From NCBI GenBank assembly GCA_035479375.1, contig DATIIT010000014.1, positions 11,904-75,903 of the forward strand: 64,000 nucleotides of DNA, in the 5' to 3' direction. This document shows, piece by piece, positions 58,719-64,000 of the stretch. The translations under genes and the position numbers were made by a program. The DNA is from PMNU01 sp035479375 (GTDB lineage Bacteria > Patescibacteriota > Saccharimonadia > Saccharimonadales > UBA4665). Numbering within the stretch: position 1 is the first letter of the stretch; each line of letters begins with the position of its first letter. The notes under the pieces were generated by a model, which made no database searches, was not told where the DNA came from, and saw only the letters and a list, made by a program, of their open reading frames with translations.

Positions 58719-59747
58719 ATGGATAAGCTTGGCATTGTATTTTCCAGCCGCGTGCGCAGCGCTGCGTTCTGTGTGTTGGGTTTGTGGGTGTTGCTGATCA
58801 TGAGCACGAGTGCTTTTCAGGTTATCGGCTCATACCTTAGCGGCGGCGGCTTTGATGCACCGGTAGGAACGGTTATAGCCATCGACATTTTCCTATTGTT
58901 GCCCTATTACCTGACGGCGGCCATTATGCTGCGCTCGCTGGCAGCGCGTCTGGCGCTGTACCACAAGCTGCGCAAACAGGTTGTCGTGCCCGAATACACG
59001 CCGCCCGAAGTATTGTCGCCGGCCGAGGCCGGCTTGCTGGTGGATAATGACTTCGGCCTCAACGAAATCGCTGCCACACTGAAGGATCTGGAACTGCGCG
59101 GATGTATCACCATAGATGAAAAAGGTGGCAAGATGCTCATCTCTCCTGCCAATACCGATGAATGTTCGAGAGGCGAGAGCCTGTTCCTGCGTGAACTGTT
59201 CTGGCCAAAAGGACATTACACTACCCACGGTGCCGACAGCGGCTCGCGGCTTCTGCAGGCTGGCGAACATTTAGGCCGCATCACGCGTGAGGAGCTTGTT
59301 GCGGGCGGCCAACTACCCGAAAATTCCCGTTACCGCAACTTGATGCGCGGCGCCGTAAAGGTGTTTATTATTGCTGCCGTCCTGGTGCAAACCATCTTGA
59401 CGATTGCCGTGCTCAAGGATCCGGAACAAATTTTCAATGTGGGTTATCCACGCTATTCCATGAATGTGAGCGAGCCGCTCCTGGAACTCGTGAGCATCAC
59501 ACTCGTTGTGGGCACTATCTTCAGCGGATTTAAACAGCCCGGCCTTGCCGACGATAACGGGCTCAAAAACTGGCGCTATGTGGCCGGGCTGAAAATGTAC
59601 ATCGAAAAGGTATATAAAGACCGCTTTTACCGCGATGGCCGGCAAATGGCCAGCGACGCCGACATGCGCACGTTTTATCCGCACGCTATTGCGCTGGGGA
59701 TTGAAAAACGGTTTGCCGAGCGGCTGCGGGAGTCGCTTATTTTTTAG
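58719..59747 (+). CDS. DUF2207-like predicted membrane protein
   Basis: A 342-residue protein with two N-terminal helices and two further helices in the C-terminal half. VPEYTPPEVLSPAEAGLL and the following ATLKDLELRGCITIDE segment match the C-terminal part of DUF2207 proteins, as do WRYVAGLKMYIEKVYKDR and FYPHAIALGIEKRF. The large secreted N-terminal domain typical of DUF2207 is absent. Function unknown. Its last 11 bases overlap the convergent nuclease gene. Confidence 0.7.
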   Translation: MDKLGIVFSSRVRSAAFCVLGLWVLLIMSTSAFQVIGSYLSGGGFDAPVGTVIAIDIFLLLPYYLTAAIMLRSLAARLALYHKLRKQVVVPEYTPPEVLSPAEAGLLVDNDFGLNEIAATLKDLELRGCITIDEKGGKMLISPANTDECSRGESLFLRELFWPKGHYTTHGADSGSRLLQAGEHLGRITREELVAGGQLPENSRYRNLMRGAVKVFIIAAVLVQTILTIAVLKDPEQIFNVGYPRYSMNVSEPLLELVSITLVVGTIFSGFKQPGLADDNGLKNWRYVAGLKMYIEKVYKDRFYRDGRQMASDADMRTFYPHAIALGIEKRFAERLRESLIF

Positions 59748-60525
59748 CTTTGGCGCGGGCGCGCACCGCAGCCAGGGTCAGTTCGGCGCGCTGGCGGGCG
59801 TAGGTGCAAAACTCGCACGGGCCACCCATGATGCTATCGCCTACCTCTGGCATATCGCCGTCCATACAGGCCTTCATCTTGAACAGCGTGGGCTCCACCC
59901 AGGCGTCGCTGCCGGTATACGGGATGATTTTGGTGCGGAATTCTACGCGGTTATTGAAGCCGTCTAGGTCTAGGCGGCCGTTGGTGTAGACGAAGTACGC
60001 CGTGTCGCTCACTGGCAGGCCTTGGGCGCGCAGCAGCCACTGGTACACCTCCACCTGGCGTTTGTAGCTGATTTGCCAGCCGGCGTCGATGCTGACGTCA
60101 CGGTCTTTGGCTGTGGCTTTGTAATCCACCACGATGGCCGTGCCGTCCGGCGCCACCCACAGGTCGTCAATGCCGCCAAACACCAGCAAATTGGTGGGCG
60201 CGTGCAGGTGCTGCACGCCCACGAAGGTTTCGCGCCAATCGTCCAGCTTATTGTGGGCGTAGGGCACGGCGTCAATCTTGTATTCCAGCATTAAGGGGTG
60301 GGGCTCGGCCTTGGCGCGGTACACGTCGAACTCTTTTTTAAACAGCTCGTCGATGGCCTTGTTGATGTTAAATGGCGGCCCTTCCGGCCGTTTGATTTTT
60401 AGCCGCAGGTCGAGCCAAAAACAGCGCGGGCACTGCTTGAACAGCTCGATTTTCGAGCGGCTCACCTTAAACGGCGTTGTCTGCCCCGGCCGGTATGGCA
60501 CGGAGCGCTCCCTCCAGTAATTCAT
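59737..60525 (-). CDS. PD-(D/E)XK nuclease-like protein (RecB/Cas4-like)
   Basis: A 262-residue RecB-family nuclease domain: FGGIDDLWVAPDG followed by IVVDYKATAKDR provides the D-xn-DxK active-site triad, and QVEVYQWLL the motif-III Gln/Tyr. Cysteines in QCPRCFW and GPCEFCTYAR could form the four-Cys iron-sulfur cluster of Cas4/AddB-type nucleases. Probably a DNA end-processing exonuclease. No cas genes or repeats are nearby, so it is not an annotated Cas4. TACAAT with TGG extension (60534-60539, minus strand) lies eight bases before the ATG. Confidence 0.75.
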   Translation of the reverse strand: MNYWRERSVPYRPGQTTPFKVSRSKIELFKQCPRCFWLDLRLKIKRPEGPPFNINKAIDELFKKEFDVYRAKAEPHPLMLEYKIDAVPYAHNKLDDWRETFVGVQHLHAPTNLLVFGGIDDLWVAPDGTAIVVDYKATAKDRDVSIDAGWQISYKRQVEVYQWLLRAQGLPVSDTAYFVYTNGRLDLDGFNNRVEFRTKIIPYTGSDAWVEPTLFKMKACMDGDMPEVGDSIMGGPCEFCTYARQRAELTLAAVRARAKAKK

Positions 60526-60533
60526 GTTGTCCT

Positions 60534-60539
60534 ATTGTA
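60534..60539 (-). promoter_or_regulatory. -10 of the RecB-type nuclease gene (leaderless)
   Basis: Minus-strand TGG-TACAAT eight bases before the ATG at 60525. Confidence 0.5.
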
Positions 60540-60563
60540 CCATCTGGCCGCAGCGCGCGGGTG

Positions 60564-61187
60564 CTATTTGCCGGTAAAATATGCCAGCAGTTCGCCGGGC
60601 GTGTTGATGACCGTGCCAGGTTTGCCGCGTTGCAGCCCCTTCAGGTTGTTGTATCCCCAGGTGACGCTCAGGCATGGCATGCCGATGTGGCGGGAGGCCT
60701 CGATGTCGCGGGCTTCGTCGCCGACATAAAAACAGTCTTGCGGGCGTACGTTGTGCTGCTGCGCGATTTTGCGCAGCGTCTTGGCCTTGGCAAACAGCCC
60801 GATACCGCCATATGTCCCGTCAAAATATGTTGCCAGCCCGTTGCGTTCCAAAAAATGGTTGATGTTTTTGGTGTGGTTACTGCTGACGATGTACATGCGG
60901 TGGCCGGCCTCGTGCAGGGACTGTAGCACGGCCGGGATGCCCTCAATGGGCTTGATCTCTTCCTGGCGGCGGCCAATCTGTTTGCGGGCGTAATAAATGA
61001 TGTACGGCAGCTGCCACCACTTGGCGCCGACGCGCTTGATGGCGTCCTGCGCTGGCAAGCTGCGCAGCTGCTCAATTTCTTTGTCGTCGGTGGGATGGCG
61101 GCCTTTGGCCAGCTTGCGGAAAACATCGGCCGCAATGAAAAAAGTGTCCGCGATGGTGCCATCGAAATCAAAGATAATGGTACCCAT
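60564..61187 (-). CDS. HAD-superfamily phosphatase
   Basis: A 207-residue HAD hydrolase with motif I IIFDFDGTIADTFF (catalytic Asp), motif II YIVSSNHTKNIN, and motif III/IV DCFYVGDEARDIEASRH. It dephosphorylates a small metabolite; phosphoglycolate phosphatase and 5'-nucleotidase are the closest broad matches, but the substrate is not determined. The start at 61187 (MGTIIFDFDG) is preferred over the longer frame, which overlaps the heliorhodopsin-like gene. Likely third gene of the msrA transcript. Confidence 0.85.
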   Translation of the reverse strand: MGTIIFDFDGTIADTFFIAADVFRKLAKGRHPTDDKEIEQLRSLPAQDAIKRVGAKWWQLPYIIYYARKQIGRRQEEIKPIEGIPAVLQSLHEAGHRMYIVSSNHTKNINHFLERNGLATYFDGTYGGIGLFAKAKTLRKIAQQHNVRPQDCFYVGDEARDIEASRHIGMPCLSVTWGYNNLKGLQRGKPGTVINTPGELLAYFTGK

Positions 61188-61213
61188 AGCGCCCTGCCCA
61201 GCCCGCAGAAAGG

Positions 61214-62134
61214 CTAGATTGCCCCTGCAAATATTTGCCAGGCCAGCACTGTAGCAGTGGCCAGGGTGAGGAACATGTACATTTTCTCGGCGTACAGGGT
61301 GTCTGCCCACTTGCCGCGCCTGGTGACGCGGAAGTGCGCGGCCAGCGCCCAGCAGCCAAACAGCACCAGCGTGGTGCCGTACATAGCGTAGACGTTGCCC
61401 GGGATCTTGCCGCCCCACAATAGCGCGCCCGCAGCGCCCAGTGCCAGCACTACCCACGGCAGCAACCCGGCAACCACGGCACCAGCACAGACCGCGTGCC
61501 CAAGCAGCGGCGTCTTGGCTGGCGTGGCCTTAAATTTCTCGGCTAGCGGCTCGAGCGCGCCGGCAATGAGCATAGACACAAACACCAAGATGAGCGTCGC
61601 CAGGCTGTACACGCCGCTTTCCAGCGCCAGCGCCACAACCATGCCAGCGGCGCCTAGGCCAAATGCCAGCCAGCGGCCAACGTTGGAACCCTTCTGCAGC
61701 CGCGCCTCATATTGGGCACGCCCAACAGTGGCCAGAGCCAAGCAACCAAGCCCAAACAGCGCCAAGAAGCCAGCCGCCACCATCGTGAAGCGGACATCAG
61801 CAATATGCCGGGTGGCCACGCCCAGCACTTGGTGGCCGTTGACCTCGCTGGCCAGTTGGTCTGGCGCCAGGTAGTTTACCAAGATAGGTGCGGCCTTGGA
61901 GCCGCCAAACAAAACAATTGCCACGGCCTGCACGCCAAAGGCCAGCGCCAGCCACAAGTTCATGTTGCGCAGGCGCATTGGCTCCGGCACCACCCCGAAA
62001 GTGGGCGGGCTTGCCACCGGCGCTGCCGATTTAGGCGCCTCCGGCATTACCGTTGCCGTATCCACGGCTGCCACAGCCGCCTTTGTCTCAACAACCTTTT
62101 TATGTGCAGATTTCTTTGCTTTTTTTGTAGCCAT
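61214..62134 (-). CDS. Heliorhodopsin-family protein lacking the retinal lysine
   Basis: A 306-residue protein: a basic and Ala-rich N-terminus (1-50), then seven membrane helices matching the heliorhodopsin (HeR) family. The sixth-to-seventh helix region GKWADTLYAEKMYMF followed by TLATATVLAWQIFAG aligns without gaps to HeR 48C12 (GKWSNYLRGERAYIVL..SLVAKSALAWQIFSG), and RWLAFGLGAAGMVV aligns to RWVEYSLSSSVMIV in helix 3. At the retinal Schiff-base lysine (K241 of 48C12) this protein has A294, and at the counterion glutamate (E107) it has A157. It therefore cannot bind retinal covalently at that site. A minus-strand TATAGT lies six bases before the ATG. Cotranscribed with or next to msrA. Confidence 0.85.
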   Translation of the reverse strand: MATKKAKKSAHKKVVETKAAVAAVDTATVMPEAPKSAAPVASPPTFGVVPEPMRLRNMNLWLALAFGVQAVAIVLFGGSKAAPILVNYLAPDQLASEVNGHQVLGVATRHIADVRFTMVAAGFLALFGLGCLALATVGRAQYEARLQKGSNVGRWLAFGLGAAGMVVALALESGVYSLATLILVFVSMLIAGALEPLAEKFKATPAKTPLLGHAVCAGAVVAGLLPWVVLALGAAGALLWGGKIPGNVYAMYGTTLVLFGCWALAAHFRVTRRGKWADTLYAEKMYMFLTLATATVLAWQIFAGAI

Positions 62135-62140
62135 ATCCAA

Positions 62141-62146
62141 ACTATA
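62141..62146 (-). promoter_or_regulatory. -10 of the heliorhodopsin-like gene (leaderless)
   Basis: Minus-strand TATAGT directly after the msrA stop, six bases before the ATG at 62134. Confidence 0.45.
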
Positions 62147-62650
62147 TCACTTCGTGCTGCCGGCGGCCACTGGCGCATAGGGGACGTGGCACATGCCGAT
62201 GCCGGTGCGCTCGCTAAACTTCTGGTGGTAGTCCTCGGCCTGGTAAAACGGCCCGGCCGGCTCTATCTGGGTAACTATGGGCTTGCCGATGTCCTCTTGT
62301 GTGCGGTTGCGGACTTGCACCGCTTCCTTGTGCTGCTCGTCGCCAAAGTAAAAGATGGCCGAGCGATAGCTGTCGCCGATGTCCGGCCCCTGCCGGTTGT
62401 ACTGCGTGGGGTCGTGCATGCGGAAAAATTGCATGAGCAAGGTCTGGTAGCTGACTTTGTCCGGATCGAACTCGATGAGCGTGGCCTCGGCATGGCCGGT
62501 GGTGTGGGTGCAGACTTCGTCGTACGTGGGGTTTTCGGTGTGGCCGCCGGTGTAGCCCACGGTGGTCTGCACCACGCCTGGCACTTGGTCAAAATAGTAC
62601 TGCACGCCCCAGAAACAGCCGGCGGCAAATAATGCTTTTTGGGTCTTCAC
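62147..62650 (-). CDS. msrA: MsrA, peptide methionine sulfoxide reductase, GTG start
   Basis: Repairs oxidised methionine (S-epimer sulfoxide) in proteins. From the GTG at 62650 the product has 167 residues with the catalytic GCFWG (KALFAAGCFWGVQYYF), VGYTGGHTENPTYDEVC, and the C-terminal EDYHQKFSERTGIG segment. The GTG is chosen because a TATACT -10 (minus strand, with TGC extension) ends six bases before it, predicting a leaderless mRNA; the frame stays open 37 codons further. The heliorhodopsin-like gene follows after 12 bases. Confidence 0.93.
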   Translation of the reverse strand: MKTQKALFAAGCFWGVQYYFDQVPGVVQTTVGYTGGHTENPTYDEVCTHTTGHAEATLIEFDPDKVSYQTLLMQFFRMHDPTQYNRQGPDIGDSYRSAIFYFGDEQHKEAVQVRNRTQEDIGKPIVTQIEPAGPFYQAEDYHQKFSERTGIGMCHVPYAPVAAGSTK

Positions 62651-62656
62651 ATAAGC

Positions 62657-62665
62657 AGTATAGCA
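62657..62665 (-). promoter_or_regulatory. msrA extended -10 (leaderless)
   Basis: Minus-strand TGC-TATACT (TATACT at 62657-62662), six bases before the GTG at 62650. Confidence 0.55.
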
Positions 62666-62770
62666 AGTTAGCGCCGCGCCAAGTGGCGCCTGACGCTTTC
62701 CACCGATAGTTCCACTAGCTCCACGCGGTAATCGCGCACAAAGCGGCCGCGCACCGAGCATAATACTGTT

Positions 62771-62790
62771 GTGTGCACCTCACTGCACAC
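62771..62790 (+). promoter_or_regulatory. Palindromic operator-like site upstream of the TrmB-like gene
   Basis: GTGTGCA-CCTCAC-TGCACAC is a perfect inverted repeat with 7-base arms. A GTGCAC half-site recurs at 62838-62843 between the -35 and -10 of the TrmB-like gene, so autoregulation is plausible. Confidence 0.5.
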
Positions 62791-62826
62791 CTATGCTACC
62801 CCTTGTGGATGGCCTGGGTAAAACTG

Positions 62827-62855
62827 TTGTGCGAATAGTGCACAGTTAGTACAAT
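62827..62855 (+). promoter_or_regulatory. Promoter of the TrmB-like gene (leaderless)
   Basis: TTGTGC (62827-62832), 17-base spacer, TACAAT (62850-62855), then six bases to the ATG at 62862. A GTGCAC half-site lies in the spacer. Confidence 0.65.
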
Positions 62856-62861
62856 GACTGT

Positions 62862-63644
62862 ATGGATAGGGACGCAATCCGGACTTACTTTGCCAAACTG
62901 GGGTTGGAACGGGAAATCGCCGACCTCTACCTTGCCCTGCATACGGACGGCCCGCAAACCATCTCGGCGCTGTCACGCAGCGCCCAGGTGGAGCGCACGC
63001 GCATTTACCGGCTCATCGACAAACTGCTGGCCTCCAACCTCATAGAGGTAGAGATGCACTATAAACGCGGTGTCATCAAGGCGGCGCCCATTGCCAACCT
63101 GCACATCCTCATCAACCAAAAGGAGCAGGAGCTGCGCGCGCTGCAGGACGAACTGGGGCTGGTGGAACGGGTACTGGCGCGCAATTCCCTGTCTTCGCCG
63201 GCTACGCGCGTGCAGTTCTACCGCGGGCCAGAGGGCATCCGCCAGATGCTTTGGAACGAGCTACAAGCCACCGACACGCTGCTGGGCTACCACTACCAAA
63301 TACTGGACAGCGGCGTGGGCAACGCCTTTATGCACCGCTGGGCGGCCGAGGTAGAATCGCGCGGCCTGCAGCGCCGCGTCATGTTTGGCGAAGCTTATGT
63401 GGCCAGCTGGCGGGCGCGCAAACCCGCCGGCCAGCGCATTAAGGGCATTGCGTACCACTACCTGCCCGCGGACGTCCTGCCTATTACCCACTCCTGCGAC
63501 GTCTACGACGACGTGGTGGCCTATTACAACTGGCAGGACGGCGAGGTGTTTGGCATCGAAATCCACAACAAACAGATTGCTGCGGCGCAGCGGCGGCTCC
63601 TAGAGGGGCTGTGGGCACAGTCCCGGCCGGAAACGCGCTTTTAG
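62862..63644 (+). CDS. TrmB-family transcriptional regulator
   Basis: A 260-residue regulator with an N-terminal winged helix (LGLEREIADLYLALHTDGPQTISALSRSAQVERTRIYRLIDKL) followed by a sensor-like C-terminal domain. TrmB proteins bind sugars and regulate transport or metabolism in archaea and some bacteria. Here the effector is unknown. The gene has a leaderless promoter carrying an operator half-site and a nearby full palindrome. It converges on the DUF427 gene, whose stop lies one base after its own. Confidence 0.8.
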   Translation: MDRDAIRTYFAKLGLEREIADLYLALHTDGPQTISALSRSAQVERTRIYRLIDKLLASNLIEVEMHYKRGVIKAAPIANLHILINQKEQELRALQDELGLVERVLARNSLSSPATRVQFYRGPEGIRQMLWNELQATDTLLGYHYQILDSGVGNAFMHRWAAEVESRGLQRRVMFGEAYVASWRARKPAGQRIKGIAYHYLPADVLPITHSCDVYDDVVAYYNWQDGEVFGIEIHNKQIAAAQRRLLEGLWAQSRPETRF

Positions 63645-63645
63645 G

Positions 63646-63948
63646 CTACTCTGTTACGGTCACGTCGCGCCAAAACGCCACGTAGTTGGAAAAGTCTTTT
63701 TTAACAATTTTGATGGCCGATTCTTTGGGCTCGGGGTAGCTCCAGGCGTTGTCTTTTGCCCAGGTGTCGCCCTCGCCGACGTCAAAATACTGGCATACGC
63801 CTTTCCAGGGGCAGGTGTATGGCGTGTCGCTCTTGCGCAGCAGGTCTTGCTTGACGCTTTCCGGCGGAAAATACCAGTTTTGCTCGATATAAATGAGGTC
63901 TTCTTTGGGCGCCTCGGCGATGGTTTGGCCGTTCCAGATTGCTTTCAT
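63646..63948 (-). CDS. DUF427 domain protein
   Basis: A 100-residue cytosolic protein matching DUF427: the MKAIWNGQTIAEAPKEDLIYIEQNWYFPPESV start, TPYTCPWKGVCQYFDV and AWSYPEPKESAIKIVKKDFSNYVAFW are characteristic. Function unknown. It has AAGGAG eight bases before the ATG and an extended -10 (minus strand TGC-TATACT, 63972-63980). Confidence 0.85.
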   Translation of the reverse strand: MKAIWNGQTIAEAPKEDLIYIEQNWYFPPESVKQDLLRKSDTPYTCPWKGVCQYFDVGEGDTWAKDNAWSYPEPKESAIKIVKKDFSNYVAFWRDVTVTE

Positions 63949-63971
63949 ATGCGTGTTCTCCTTACTTTTAT

Positions 63972-63980
63972 AGTATAGCA
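63972..63980 (-). promoter_or_regulatory. DUF427 gene promoter
   Basis: Minus-strand TGC-TATACT (TATACT at 63972-63977), followed by a 23-base leader with AAGGAG. This transcript is leadered. Confidence 0.55.
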
Positions 63981-64000
63981 GCGAGGGCGGTTGGGGTGTG

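Noticed and set aside
59447..59455. DnaA-box-like TTATCCACG inside the DUF2207-like gene
   Set aside because: One mismatch to the consensus and inside coding sequence; no cluster of boxes around it.
59737..60525. Cas4 of a CRISPR system
   Set aside because: No direct repeats, spacers or cas genes are present in the window; a stand-alone RecB-type nuclease is a better call.

Overview
The window is a gene-dense, GC-rich chromosome piece using the standard code: TGA ends several genes, for example where the recO start overlaps the stop of the receiver gene before it. The division cluster, the small set of housekeeping genes, the absence of amino-acid biosynthesis and the many small or unfamiliar membrane proteins suggest a Patescibacteria/CPR bacterium, most likely Candidatus Saccharibacteria (TM7). 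That is inference, because no rRNA, tRNA or CRISPR array was seen.

Layout. 1-9.3 kb, minus strand: division and cell-wall cluster mraZ, rsmH, a 29-codon ORF, ftsL-like, a class B PBP, mraY, ftsW, murG and ftsQ, headed by four MraZ boxes. 9.3-15.6 kb: yvcK, radC, a Pif1-type helicase, a NadD-like enzyme, and a tiny secreted protein with one curlin-like repeat. 15.6-28.1 kb: nine-gene surface-glycan cluster with a flippase, four glycosyltransferases, a pyruvyltransferase, two large polytopic GT-C-like proteins (one carrying two sugar-binding-like repeats) and a small membrane protein. 28-41 kb: KwaB-like protein, RNase HI, flavodoxin-like and SDR oxidoreductases, glyS, recO behind a degenerate kinase/receiver pair, xseA/xseB, a UPF0104 membrane protein, a Trm11-like methyltransferase and rpmA. 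41-50 kb: receiver protein, pyrG, ctpA, a PcsB-like CHAP hydrolase, ftsX/ftsE and prfB. 50-52.8 kb: two low-complexity membrane proteins followed by a three-way-junction RNA fold. 52.8-64 kb: M16 protease, secA, hpf, serS, a DUF2207-like protein, a RecB-type nuclease, HAD phosphatase, a heliorhodopsin homologue, msrA, a TrmB-like regulator and DUF427.

How it fits together. The region mostly builds and remodels the envelope: lipid II synthesis and septal transpeptidation (mraY, murG, ftsW, PBP), regulated septal hydrolysis (FtsEX with the CHAP protein and a C-terminal processing protease), and a surface polysaccharide or glycolipid. Many genes have a -10 hexamer only 6-10 bases before the start codon, which predicts widespread leaderless or nearly leaderless mRNAs.

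Most notable: a heliorhodopsin-family protein in which both the retinal Schiff-base lysine and its counterion glutamate are alanine; a kinase-like/receiver-like pair in which both phosphorylation sites are glutamate; an orphan KwaB-like protein; a secreted one-repeat curlin-like protein; and a predicted three-way-junction RNA.
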